Assembly (NCBI RefSeq): GCF_012395835.1
Contig: NZ_JAAZSQ010000002.1
Location: 91,632-155,631, forward strand
From: Arthrobacter mobilis
GTDB taxonomy: Bacteria; Actinomycetota; Actinomycetes; Actinomycetales; Micrococcaceae
Direction: 5' to 3'
DNA: 64,000 nucleotides
The notes beneath the pieces are model-generated. The model was not told the DNA's origin. It worked only from the letters and a program-made list of their open reading frames with translations, and did no database searches. The stretch's first letter is position 1. The number at the start of each line of letters is the position of its first letter. Shown here one piece after another: positions 35,978 to 43,804 of this stretch. The position numbers were made by a program, and so were the translations under genes.

Positions 35978-36179
35978 CTATCCCGGGGCACCCTACCCCG
36001 TACGCTTCGCGCACGGGGACCCCGGGGTGCTCCCTTGCCCCGCCGCGAACGAAGTGAGCGGCGGGAGGCGGTTAGGCGCTATCCCGGGGCACCCTACCCC
36101 GTACGCTTCGCGCACGGGGACCCCGGGGTGCTCCCTTGCCCCGCCGCGAACGAAGTGAGCGGCGGGAGGCGGATGGGCG
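35978..36179. repeat. Two tandem copies of a 101-bp repeat
   Basis: Copy 1 is 35978-36078 and copy 2 is 36079-36179; they differ at two positions near the right end. Each copy contains two inverted repeats: GCACCC..GGGTGC enclosing CCCCGT..ACGGGG (first copy 35988-36030) and CCGCCGC..GCGGCGG (first copy 36040-36064, loop GAACGAAGTGA). It fills nearly the whole gap between glnR and mshD. It may be a REP-like mobile palindromic element or a duplicated terminator/attenuator. Confidence 0.92.
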
Positions 36180-36228
36180 CTACATGAGGGATGCTGCTCC
36201 CTCGGCGGTGCCGGACGGGCCGGTGCCC

Positions 36229-36939
36229 TTACGTGCCCTGGGGCACGTCCGCAGGGTTCTCGTCCTGCGTCCGGGTCAGGGTGAAGCGGTAGCCGACGTT
36301 GCGCACGGTGCCGATCAGGCCCTCATGGTCCGGGCCGAGCTTGGCGCGCAGCCGCCGGACGTGCACGTCGACGGTGCGCGTGCCGCCGTAGTAGTCGTAG
36401 CCCCAGACCTCGTGCAGCAGCTGGTCCCGGGTGAACACCCGGCCCGGGTGCTGGGCCAGGTACTTGAGCAGCTCGAATTCCTTGTAGGTCAGGTTCAGCG
36501 GCTCACCGCCCACCCGGGCGGTGTAGCTGGCTTCGTCGATGACGACGCCGGAGGCATGGATTTCGGTGCTGGCCTCCTGGCCGGTGCTGTCGGCGCGCGC
36601 GATCGCCAGGCGCAGCCGCGCCTCCACCTCGGCCGGGCCGGCGGTGTCCAGCACGACGTCGTCGGCCAGCCAGTTGGCGGATACCGCAGCCATGCCGCCC
36701 TCGGTCAAAATGAGCATCAGCGGCGCGCTCAGGCCGGTGGCCTTGAGCAGCTGCGTCAGCGAGCGCGCGCCCACCAGGTCTTTGCGGGCATCGACCATGA
36801 CGACGTCGGAGGGGTCGGTCTCGAGCAGGGCGGCAGGCTCGGCCGGGAGGATGTGCACCTTGTGGTTGAGCAGTTCGAGAGCCGGGAGGACGTCGACGGA
36901 CGAGCCGGGGCTGTTGGTCAGGAGCAGTATGTGCGGCAT
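36229..36939 (-). CDS. glnR: GlnR-type orphan response regulator
   Basis: A 236-residue OmpR-fold regulator, assigned to the GlnR group of nitrogen regulators. The receiver half starts [20 protein letters not shown] and keeps [16 protein letters not shown], but lacks the complete acidic pocket of classic response regulators, as GlnR does, so it probably works without phosphorylation. The winged-helix half contains [20 protein letters not shown] and [18 protein letters not shown]. Start at 36939 follows CTTGGAGGAAAC. No histidine kinase is beside it. Location upstream of mshD matches mycobacteria. Confidence 0.88.
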   Translation of the reverse strand: MPHILLLTNSPGSSVDVLPALELLNHKVHILPAEPAALLETDPSDVVMVDARKDLVGARSLTQLLKATGLSAPLMLILTEGGMAAVSANWLADDVVLDTAGPAEVEARLRLAIARADSTGQEASTEIHASGVVIDEASYTARVGGEPLNLTYKEFELLKYLAQHPGRVFTRDQLLHEVWGYDYYGGTRTVDVHVRRLRAKLGPDHEGLIGTVRNVGYRFTLTRTQDENPADVPQGT

Positions 36940-37097
36940 GTTTCCTCCAAGGGGTAGATGGCGCACATCATCGGGCGGACCGCCGCAGGCCGCACGGAAC
37001 TCGGGTCCTGCCTGACGGTTGCGCCTCATTATATCGCCGAGGGTGCCGAGCGCCACGCGTCCTCGCACTCGGGGAGCCGATAGGGCAGTATGGCGGG

Positions 37098-37841
37098 GTG
37101 AGGATCTGGATAGTGGCGGCGGCTTCGGCCGCCGTTTTGTGTGCCGTGGCCGGCGCCTCCTACCTGTCGCTGGGAGCGGTCGTAACAATCGTGTGCGCAG
37201 CGTCGGTGGCCGCCGGTGCCGGCTGGCCGGTGCTGCTCGCCGTGCCCGCCCGGAAGACCCTGGCCACGGTGATCGCCCTGTCCGGCATCTCCGCCGCGCT
37301 GCTGGCAGCAGCCGCCCCGGAAACGATGGCCATGCAGTGGACGGTGGTGGTCGTGGCGCTGGCCGTCATCGCCGTCTTCGTGATCCAGCTGCTGCGCGGC
37401 ACCGGCCAGCCGCACCGCCTGGAGTCGACCTTCGGGGCCAGCACCGGGGCCGTCCTCGCCGCCCTGGGTTCGGGCTGGGTGGCCAGCGAGCGGCTCAGCG
37501 CCAACGCAGCCGATTCCCCGCTCCTGCTGGTCACCGCCGTCAGCATGCTGTTCGCTGTGGCCGCCTCCGTCCTGCCGTGGCCGGACCGCCTGGTGGCCCC
37601 GCTGGGCGTGGTGCTCGCGGGGCTGGCCGGGGGAGTGGGTGGAGCCCTGTTCACGTCGGTGCCGCTCTGGCCGGCGGTGCTCGTCGGCGCCGTGATGGGC
37701 ACCGTCATCGTCTGCTTCCGCCGGCTGCTGCTGGCCGGCGGCGGACCGCACCGGGCCACCGCGATGGTCTCGGCGGGGCTGATGCCGGTGCTGGCTGCCG
37801 GCTCGCTGGTCTACCCGCTCGAACGTCTCCTGATCCACTGA
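37098..37841 (+). CDS. Multi-pass membrane protein, unknown
   Basis: A 247-residue hydrophobic protein with about seven predicted membrane helices and short loops; no family recognised. Recognisable only as a conserved-type actinobacterial membrane protein (start [20 protein letters not shown]; end YPLERLLIH). GTG at 37098, 6 bases after CAGTAT (37086-37091), so probably leaderless. It is divergent from glnR across about 160 bases, and nothing in the sequence indicates a substrate. Confidence 0.7.
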   Translation: MRIWIVAAASAAVLCAVAGASYLSLGAVVTIVCAASVAAGAGWPVLLAVPARKTLATVIALSGISAALLAAAAPETMAMQWTVVVVALAVIAVFVIQLLRGTGQPHRLESTFGASTGAVLAALGSGWVASERLSANAADSPLLLVTAVSMLFAVAASVLPWPDRLVAPLGVVLAGLAGGVGGALFTSVPLWPAVLVGAVMGTVIVCFRRLLLAGGGPHRATAMVSAGLMPVLAAGSLVYPLERLLIH

Positions 37842-37966
37842 CCAGCCCGCGCGCAACGAACAAGCGGAACGGCGGAAAACAGTGCCGGATGTGACGCTGG
37901 TCATGAAACCGCCGGGGGTGCCGTAACGCGTCCGCACGGGCTCCGGGCGGCCGTTACTATGGGGGT

Positions 37967-38080
37967 ATGTCGCATCTAGCACTCGAGATTTTCTTCATCA
38001 GCCTTCTCGTGATCGCCGGCCTGTCCATGGCATGGTTCGCGGGCCTGGTCGTCTGGCGCCTCTTCAAGGGCCAGAAGTAG
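37967..38080 (+). CDS. 37-residue single-pass membrane protein
   Basis: A short frame, ATG to TAG, encoding MSHLALEIFFISLLVIAGLS and then a membrane-helix continuation ending WRLFKGQK. Nearly the whole peptide is one hydrophobic helix with a basic C-terminal end, so it should insert with the C-terminus inside. Exactly 6 bases before the ATG is TACTAT (37955-37960), an almost ideal leaderless promoter, which makes it more credible than chance. It lies 27 bases upstream of the nitrobindin-like gene and is probably co-transcribed with it. Family unknown. Confidence 0.68.
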   Translation: MSHLALEIFFISLLVIAGLSMAWFAGLVVWRLFKGQK

Positions 38081-38107
38081 GCAATTGCCGGAGGCAGGTA
38101 TCGCGCC

Positions 38108-38707
38108 ATGGCCATCGAAATCCCGACCGACCTGACACCGGAGCTGGTTCCGCTGTCCTGGCTGCTGGGCACGTGGGAGGGGCGCGGGCGCCTGGGCAGC
38201 GGTGAGGCGGACTCGGAGCACTTCTTCCAGACGGTGACGTTCAAGCAGAACGGACTGCCGTACCTGCAGTACACCGCGGAGAGCTGGCTCACCGACGAGC
38301 AGGGCACGAAGCTGCGCCCGCTGTCGGTGGAAACCGGTTTCTGGGCGCTGGACCGCAAGCTCAACGAGGCCGACGCCGGTCCGGGGCTGGTCCCGGCCGA
38401 AATCGTCCCGGCCCTGAAGTCGGCCGACGAGGTCGAAGAACTGCGCAATGCCAGCGGCGGCTTCGACATCACGGCCACCATCGTCCATCCCGGCGGCATC
38501 GCCGAGCTCTACTACGGGCAGATCAAGGGGCCGCAGATCCAGCTCGCCACGGACATGGTGATGCGCGGGTCGCAGTCCAAGGAATATACCGGCGCCACGC
38601 GCATGTTCGGCCTCGTGAACGGGGACCTTTTCTGGCGCTGGGACGTAGCCGCCCAGGGCAACGAACTGGAGGCGCACGCCTCCGCCATCCTGAAGAAGGT
38701 GGCCTGA
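38108..38707 (+). CDS. Nitrobindin-like haem-binding beta-barrel protein
   Basis: A 199-residue FABP-like/nitrobindin (THAP4-type) protein. The family signature GTWEGRG is at about residues 21-27 (PLSWLLGTWEGRGRL), with ten-stranded-barrel-type repeats and the proximal His expected near the C-terminus (NELEAHASAILKK). Relatives bind ferric haem and scavenge nitric oxide/peroxynitrite. Start at 38108 after CCGGAGGCAGG. Stop and next start are separated by one base, so it is tightly coupled with the YgfZ-like gene. Confidence 0.85.
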   Translation: MAIEIPTDLTPELVPLSWLLGTWEGRGRLGSGEADSEHFFQTVTFKQNGLPYLQYTAESWLTDEQGTKLRPLSVETGFWALDRKLNEADAGPGLVPAEIVPALKSADEVEELRNASGGFDITATIVHPGGIAELYYGQIKGPQIQLATDMVMRGSQSKEYTGATRMFGLVNGDLFWRWDVAAQGNELEAHASAILKKVA

Positions 38708-38708
38708 G

Positions 38709-39791
38709 ATGACCTACCGCAGCCCCCTGCTGGCCCGTCCCGGCGCGGTGGAAGCCGCCGGCGCCGATGCCGGGGTGGCCGCCCACTATGGGGACCCGCT
38801 GCGCGAGCAGCGCCTGCTGGCCGCGGGCGAGGCCCTCGTGGACCTGTCCCACCGCGGCGTGGTGACGGTCTCCGGTCCGGACCGGCTGCGCTGGCTCAAC
38901 ACGCTGTCCTCGCAGCTGCTGCTGGACCTGCAGCCGGGCGAATCCACCGAGGCCCTGCTGCTGACCGTCCAGGGGCGCATCGAATACGACATCCGCCTGG
39001 TCGACGACGGCGACACCGCCTGGCTGATCGTCGAATCCTTCGAGGCTGCCGGCCTGGCCGAGTGGCTGCTGAAGATGAAGTTCATGTTCCAGGTCGAGAT
39101 TGCCGACGCCACCGGCCAGTGGGCCGTCGTCGGCAGCACCCGGGAAGTGCCCGGGTTCGCCGGCCGGACGGTGTGGCAGGATCCGTGGCCCCGGGTGGGC
39201 GCCGGGGGCTTCGCCTACACCGGCATCGAGGAGCCGGCCCATCCGGGCCGTGCGCTCACCTGGTTCGAGTACCTGCTGCCGGCCGGTGAGCTGGAGTCCG
39301 CGCTCCGGGACCAGGCGCTGGCCGGCGTCTGGGCGGCCGAAGCCCTGCGGATTGCCGCCTGGCGGCCGCGCTTCGGCGCTGAGACCGATGACAAGACCAT
39401 CCCGCACGAACTGGACCTGATCCGCACCGCGGTGCACCTGGCCAAGGGCTGCTACAAGGGGCAGGAGACCATTGCCCGGGTGCACAACCTGGGGCATCCG
39501 CCGCGCCGGCTGGTCTTCCTGCAGCTCGACGGCGCCCGGCACACCCTGCCGGCGGCCGGCAGCGAGGTCCGGCTCGGGGACCGGAAAGTGGGTACGCTCA
39601 CCTCGGCGGCCTTGCACTATGAAATGGGCCCGGTGGCGCTGGCCGTGGTCAAGCGGTCGGTGGATCCGGCCGCGCCGCTGCTGGTCGTGGATGGTGACGA
39701 AGAGTACGACGCCGCCCAGGAAGTGATCGTCGCGCCGGACGCCGGCCAGGTGGTCGGCCGGCCGGGCGGTTTCCTGCGCGGCCCGCGCTAA
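38709..39791 (+). CDS. ygfZ: YgfZ/GcvT-like folate-binding protein
   Basis: A 360-residue tetrahydrofolate-binding protein of the YgfZ (IbaG-independent Fe-S repair) family. The signature KGCYKGQETIARVHNLG contains the conserved Cys, and the fold is that of glycine-cleavage T protein without its catalytic residues. YgfZ proteins help assemble or repair iron-sulfur enzymes under oxidative stress. It starts 1 base after the nitrobindin-like gene, so the pair (haem/NO handling and Fe-S repair) forms an oxidative-stress-type operon. Family member lengths are about 320-370. Confidence 0.88.
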   Translation: MTYRSPLLARPGAVEAAGADAGVAAHYGDPLREQRLLAAGEALVDLSHRGVVTVSGPDRLRWLNTLSSQLLLDLQPGESTEALLLTVQGRIEYDIRLVDDGDTAWLIVESFEAAGLAEWLLKMKFMFQVEIADATGQWAVVGSTREVPGFAGRTVWQDPWPRVGAGGFAYTGIEEPAHPGRALTWFEYLLPAGELESALRDQALAGVWAAEALRIAAWRPRFGAETDDKTIPHELDLIRTAVHLAKGCYKGQETIARVHNLGHPPRRLVFLQLDGARHTLPAAGSEVRLGDRKVGTLTSAALHYEMGPVALAVVKRSVDPAAPLLVVDGDEEYDAAQEVIVAPDAGQVVGRPGGFLRGPR

Positions 39792-39804
39792 CACATCCGC
39801 CGCG

Positions 39805-39826
39805 GCGGCGCAGCACGCTGCGCCGC
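39805..39826. terminator. Hairpin between convergent ygfZ and GNAT genes
   Basis: GCGGCGCAGC at 39805-39814 pairs with GCTGCGCCGC at 39817-39826. It lies between two convergent stop codons (39791 and 39843), consistent with a shared terminator. No strong T-run. Confidence 0.55.
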
Positions 39827-39842
39827 GGGGTGGCTGCGAACG

Positions 39843-40541
39843 CTAGGCCGGCAGGTAGACCGAGGTCTGCGTGCCGGCTTCGACGAAGCCGAGGGAGCGC
39901 GCGGTGGCCCGCGAGGCGGCATTGTTCTCGTGCGCGCGCCACTGCGGAATCAGCCCTGCCCCCAAGGCCTCGTGGCCGGCGACGGCGGCCATCAGGCTGC
40001 CCATGCCGCGGCGCCGGTAGGCCGGGGCGGTCAGCGCGGCCAGATGCCCGAGGATGGCTTCCCATTCCTCGTAGCCGGCGCCGGCCACCGGTTCGGCCCC
40101 GTGCAGCAGCACAAAGGTCTTGTCCATATTGCTCAGGCCCACCTCGTTGATGTCATCCGGCGGGCAGAGCGCCTCAAGCCGTGCGGCGTCCTCGGCCAGG
40201 GTGGAGACGGTGTTTTCCCCGGCCGGCTGCGCCAGGGGCAGGTCGTCGGCGAAGGACAGGTACGCCTTGCCCAGCCCGTGGCCGCCATAGTCCCGGCTCA
40301 GCTGCAGCAGCGTATGGTACTCGGCCAGCTCTGCGTCCGAATAGGCGGCGGCACCTTCGACCGCCCAGGCGGGCCCAACCAGGGCGGAGCGGCCGAACAG
40401 CCGGACGAACGTCAGCACCGCGGCGTCGTCGTCGATCCGTGACAGCCGTCCCTCGGGGGCGGCCAGGGCCGCGTCGCCGAAACCGAGCAGGCGTGCCCAG
40501 GCCAGCAGGATGATGTCGGCGGTGCCGGAATCCAGCTGCAT
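39843..40541 (-). CDS. GNAT-family acetyltransferase
   Basis: A 232-residue N-acetyltransferase. The acetyl-CoA loop is YRRRGMGSLMAAVAGHEAL, followed by the family's RAHENNAASRATARSLGFV. The N-terminal half (IDDDAAVLTFVRLFGRSALV) is an extra domain not seen in minimal GNATs. ATG at 40541 is 6 bases after TAATGT on the minus strand, a leaderless pattern. The substrate is unknown. It is upstream-linked to pfkA (26 bases) on the same strand, though the gene pair has no evident functional connection. Confidence 0.85.
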   Translation of the reverse strand: MQLDSGTADIILLAWARLLGFGDAALAAPEGRLSRIDDDAAVLTFVRLFGRSALVGPAWAVEGAAAYSDAELAEYHTLLQLSRDYGGHGLGKAYLSFADDLPLAQPAGENTVSTLAEDAARLEALCPPDDINEVGLSNMDKTFVLLHGAEPVAGAGYEEWEAILGHLAALTAPAYRRRGMGSLMAAVAGHEALGAGLIPQWRAHENNAASRATARSLGFVEAGTQTSVYLPA

Positions 40542-40567
40542 GCTGCCACATTAGGCCGAGGCGCGCC

Positions 40568-41596
40568 TCAGCCGAAGAGCATGGCCGCCTCGTCGTAGCG
40601 TTCCTGCGGAACTTTCTTGAGGTTGCCGACCGCCTCCTCGAGGCCGACGTTGACGATCTCGGTGCTGCGCAGCGAAACCATGGTGCCCCACAGGCCCTTG
40701 GTCGCCGCGTCCACCGAGGCCATGCCCAGCCTGGTGGCCAGCACGCGGTCGAAGGCGGAGGGGACGCCGCCGCGCTGGATGTGGCCCAGCGTGGCGGCGC
40801 GGGTTTCCAGTCCCGTCAGGTGCTCGATCTGCGGCGCGATCCGCTCGCCGATGCCGCCGAGCCGGGGCCGGCCGAAGACGTCCGTGCCGCGCACCGAATG
40901 CGCGATGTGCTCGCCGGCCGGGACCCAGCCCTCCGCGACGACCACCAGCGGCGCCCGCCCGCGGCCGTGGGCCTCCAGGACCCACTCCACCACCTGGTCC
41001 ATGGACACCTGCTGCTCCGGGATCAGGATGGCGTGGGCACCGGAGGCCATGCCGGCGTGCAGGGCAATCCAGCCCACGTTGCGCCCCATGACTTCGGCGA
41101 TCATGCACCGGTGGTGGGATTCGCCGGTGGTGCGCAGCCGGTCGATGGCCTCGGTGGCAATCTGCACGGCGGTGTCGAAGCCGAAGGTGTAGTCGGTGGC
41201 GTCCAGGTCGTTGTCGATGGTCTTGGGCACGCCCACGATCGGCAGCCCGGCCTCCGACAGTTCGCGGGCCCCGGCCAAGGTGCCTTCGCCGCCGATGGCG
41301 ATGACGGCGTCGACGCCGAGCCGGGCGAGCGTGGCCTTGATCTTTTCCGGGCCACCGTTCGGGCCGTCATAGGGATTGGTGCGCGAGGTGCCCAGGATGG
41401 TGCCGCCCTGCTTGGAAATGCCGCGGACCATGTGCCGGGGCAGCTCGATGGTGTCGCCGTCGACGACCCCGCGCCAGCCGTCCCGGAACCCGACGAACTC
41501 GTGCCCGTAGATCTTGATGCCCTTAAGGACCGCGCCGCGGATGACAGCGTTCAGGCCGGGGCAGTCGCCGCCGCTGGTCAGGATGCCGATCTTCAT
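40568..41596 (-). CDS. pfkA: 6-phosphofructokinase
   Basis: A 342-residue phosphofructokinase of the actinobacterial group. ILTSGGDCPGLNAVIRG is the phosphate loop; GGEGTLAGAREL has Gly (not Asp) at the position that marks ATP rather than pyrophosphate use, while PKTIDNDLD keeps the Lys typical of the group III/PPi-like enzymes. Hence an ATP-dependent PFK with a group III scaffold is likely. Start at 41596 (MKIGILT), about 60 bases after a TAGAAT on the minus strand (plus 41662-41667). It is the first enzyme committing fructose 6-phosphate to glycolysis. Confidence 0.94.
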   Translation of the reverse strand: MKIGILTSGGDCPGLNAVIRGAVLKGIKIYGHEFVGFRDGWRGVVDGDTIELPRHMVRGISKQGGTILGTSRTNPYDGPNGGPEKIKATLARLGVDAVIAIGGEGTLAGARELSEAGLPIVGVPKTIDNDLDATDYTFGFDTAVQIATEAIDRLRTTGESHHRCMIAEVMGRNVGWIALHAGMASGAHAILIPEQQVSMDQVVEWVLEAHGRGRAPLVVVAEGWVPAGEHIAHSVRGTDVFGRPRLGGIGERIAPQIEHLTGLETRAATLGHIQRGGVPSAFDRVLATRLGMASVDAATKGLWGTMVSLRSTEIVNVGLEEAVGNLKKVPQERYDEAAMLFG

Positions 41597-41704
41597 GGAG
41601 CCCAGCTTTCGTCTTGACGGGTTCAAGGCAGGTAAGGGAGCGCTCCATCGGGCCCCTTCCGATTCTATGCGCGGTCGGAAACTGTGTCTCCACATTCGCC
41701 GGTG

Positions 41705-41962
41705 TTACGGCCGGCTGCTGCCCCTGCCGGCCAGCAGCCGCTCCAGGACGATGCTGCCGTCCTGCCAGGGCAGCAGCAGCCAGAGCACCAGGTAGGCCCC
41801 AAGGCCGATCCCGGGGAACAGGAAGAGCAGCAGCGTGGCGATCCGCACCAGGGATGGATCCCAGCCGAATCTGGCGGCAATGCCGCCGCAGATGCCGGCG
41901 ACCCAGCGGTCCGGGCCGCGCCGGAGGGGAAGGGAACGGAGGAAGCTGTACACGGAGTCCAT
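41705..41962 (-). CDS. PspC-domain small membrane protein
   Basis: An 85-residue membrane protein: PspC signature RGPDRWVAGICGGIAARFGW and then WDPSLVRIATLLLFLFPGIGLG, with two hydrophobic segments and a Trp-rich end (VLWLLLPWQDGS). PspC proteins are envelope-stress sensors that often contact a kinase or PspA. It overlaps the preceding 112-residue gene by one base (start codon and stop codon share the T at 41962). Likely a partner of the PspC-fused kinase encoded divergently. Confidence 0.85.
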   Translation of the reverse strand: MDSVYSFLRSLPLRRGPDRWVAGICGGIAARFGWDPSLVRIATLLLFLFPGIGLGAYLVLWLLLPWQDGSIVLERLLAGRGSSRP

Positions 41963-42300
41963 CAAGGCCTGCCTTCGGGAGGTGTCTGGGGGGATGTCTG
42001 CGAGGAGGGCTGCGCCGTTCCGCCGCCGGCGCTGCCGTCGTGGTCGTCCTGGCCGGTATCCTGGCTGCCGGCCTTCCTGCTGCGGATGAAGCTCAGGATA
42101 CCGGCGGCCACCAGGGCGGTGCCGGAACCGATCAGCAGGGCGATCAGCACATAGCCGAGGTTGAAGCTGATGTCCCACCAGAGGCCGGCCAGCACCAGCA
42201 GGCCCACGGCGATAGCGGTCAGGCCCCAGACAATGGTGCCGGCGTGCGGTCCGGCGGGCGCGGCCCCGTTCCGTGGCTCCGGCGCGAAGTCGTTGTTCAT
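41962..42300 (-). CDS. Small membrane protein in PspC locus
   Basis: A 112-residue protein with two hydrophobic segments (about residues 20-41 and 48-72), a Pro-rich N-terminal tail (FAPEPRNGAAPAGPHAG) and a soluble, Gln/Ser-rich C-terminal tail (SAGGGTAQPSSQTSPQTPPE). I do not recognise the family. It sits between two PspC-type genes with one-base overlaps on both sides, so the three must be co-expressed. It is presumably an accessory subunit of a membrane complex. Confidence 0.75.
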   Translation of the reverse strand: MNNDFAPEPRNGAAPAGPHAGTIVWGLTAIAVGLLVLAGLWWDISFNLGYVLIALLIGSGTALVAAGILSFIRSRKAGSQDTGQDDHDGSAGGGTAQPSSQTSPQTPPEGRP

Positions 42301-43679
42301 CACAGTGCCTCTCTTTCCTGGATTCCCGGGATTGCCCGGGTTCCCTCGGGAGCCGGCGCGGCAGGGCCTTCGACGACCTCGACGCTGCTCATCGCGCCGC
42401 GGATCTGCAGGATCAGCACCGGCGGCGAACCGTTGTCGTTGAGGGTGAAGACCGCCGGGCGCCAGAACCCGGAGTAGCTGCCGTTGCCTTGCGCGGTGCG
42501 GTATTCGATGTTCCCGAAGGCCAGCCGGGAGCGGACCTGGACCACTGCGCCGCGGGGGATGATGACCTCCACGGAGGCGGCGGCGGCATTGACGGGCACG
42601 ACGGCGGGGCCGCCGGCCGGGCCGGGCCGGACCCCGCTCAGGTCGACCGTGCCCTCGCCGGCGGCCACACTGTAGCCTTCGCCGGCAGGGGCCGTCCCGG
42701 ACGTACTCCAGCTGGTGGCCGTACCGACCGCGACGTTGCCCGCCTGCCACTGCACGCCGGCGCTGGCGAGCAGGGCGGCGGCCACGCCGACGGCGGCCAG
42801 GAAGCCCAGCACTCCGGAGCTGCGGCCGCGGATGCCGGCGGCGACGACGCCGATGCCCAGCGTCACCAGCACGACTGCTGCCGTGGCCGGGACGACCGTC
42901 GGGCCAAGCTCCAGCACCCGCGCCGCATTCAGGGCCAGCACGAGTCCGCCCAGCAGCATGGCGGCCCCGAGGGTCACCGCCACGGCGGGGCCGGAGGGCC
43001 CCCGCCGGGCCGGCCGGGCCGCGGCGTAGCCGGCAGGCGGCGTCAGGTCGGGCGGGTAGGCGGCGGTTGCCGGGTAGCCCGGCGCCGCCGGGTAGGCGTC
43101 GGGGGGACCGGCTGCCGGGGCGAAGGACGTGTAGTCCCCGCCCGCTGCCGGGCCGCTGGCTCCGGGAGCGGGACCCCGCCTGCGGCCGCTGAGCCAGACG
43201 ACCAGGGCAATGATGGCTGCCGTCCACAGCACGGCCCAGCCGGCGCCGCGGAACCGCCCGTCCGGGCCGAAGATCCCGAAGGGAGTGTTGACCAGGCCCA
43301 GGACCGTGACGATCACCGCGCCGGTCATGCCTGCGCTCCAGCGCCGGCGTCCGGCTTCCTCGGCATGGATCCTGCCGTCCGGTTCGGGCAGCAGTGCCCA
43401 GGCCAGGCCGTAGAGCAGCACGCCGGTGCCGCCGAAGACGGCCAGCAGGATGAACAGGCCGCGGACCAGGACCGGGTCCAGCCCGGTGCGCCGGGCGGTG
43501 CCGGCGGCGACGCCGCCGATCCAGCGGTCCTCGCCGCGCACGATGCCCAGGTTGCGCAGCCACGCGAAGAAGCTGTTCGACGCCGGCCGGGCCGGGGGTG
43601 CCTGCGGTGGCCCGGAGGGCTGTGCCGGTGGCTGCTCTGCGGGCTGCCCCGGCAGATGGGGGGTAGGTTCGGAGGTCAT
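42300..43679 (-). CDS. PspC-domain membrane protein with LiaF-like C-terminus
   Basis: A 459-residue membrane protein. A long Pro/Ala-rich N-terminus is followed by a PspC domain (RGEDRWIGGVAAGTARRTGL), several hydrophobic segments, and an extracytoplasmic C-terminal domain with a beta-helix-like pattern (VDLSGVRPGPAG; VPVNAAAASVEVIIPRGAVVQV; GNIEYRTAQG) reminiscent of the DUF2154/LiaF domain. LiaF-type proteins inhibit their kinase until the envelope is stressed. Start at 43679 (MTSEPTPH). It is divergent from the kinase across 125 bases. Confidence 0.83.
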   Translation of the reverse strand: MTSEPTPHLPGQPAEQPPAQPSGPPQAPPARPASNSFFAWLRNLGIVRGEDRWIGGVAAGTARRTGLDPVLVRGLFILLAVFGGTGVLLYGLAWALLPEPDGRIHAEEAGRRRWSAGMTGAVIVTVLGLVNTPFGIFGPDGRFRGAGWAVLWTAAIIALVVWLSGRRRGPAPGASGPAAGGDYTSFAPAAGPPDAYPAAPGYPATAAYPPDLTPPAGYAAARPARRGPSGPAVAVTLGAAMLLGGLVLALNAARVLELGPTVVPATAAVVLVTLGIGVVAAGIRGRSSGVLGFLAAVGVAAALLASAGVQWQAGNVAVGTATSWSTSGTAPAGEGYSVAAGEGTVDLSGVRPGPAGGPAVVPVNAAAASVEVIIPRGAVVQVRSRLAFGNIEYRTAQGNGSYSGFWRPAVFTLNDNGSPPVLILQIRGAMSSVEVVEGPAAPAPEGTRAIPGIQEREAL

Positions 43680-43804
43680 GTCCTGATCTTTCCAAGCCGG
43701 CCCGGCGCCAGCCATGGGGGCCTACCCTGAAACTTCCCTGAACCGGCCCCTGGACCTGCCCCGCACGGTGCCCGCGCCGGGGCCGGCCGTGCTTGGATTA
43801 ATCC
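43680..43804. promoter_or_regulatory. Divergent promoter of the PspC/kinase locus
   Basis: This 125-base gap separates the minus-strand PspC gene from the plus-strand kinase gene. A -10-like TTGGAT (43793-43798) lies 6 bases before the kinase ATG. No clear operator repeat is visible. A shared control region would allow the response regulator to act on both units. Confidence 0.4.
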
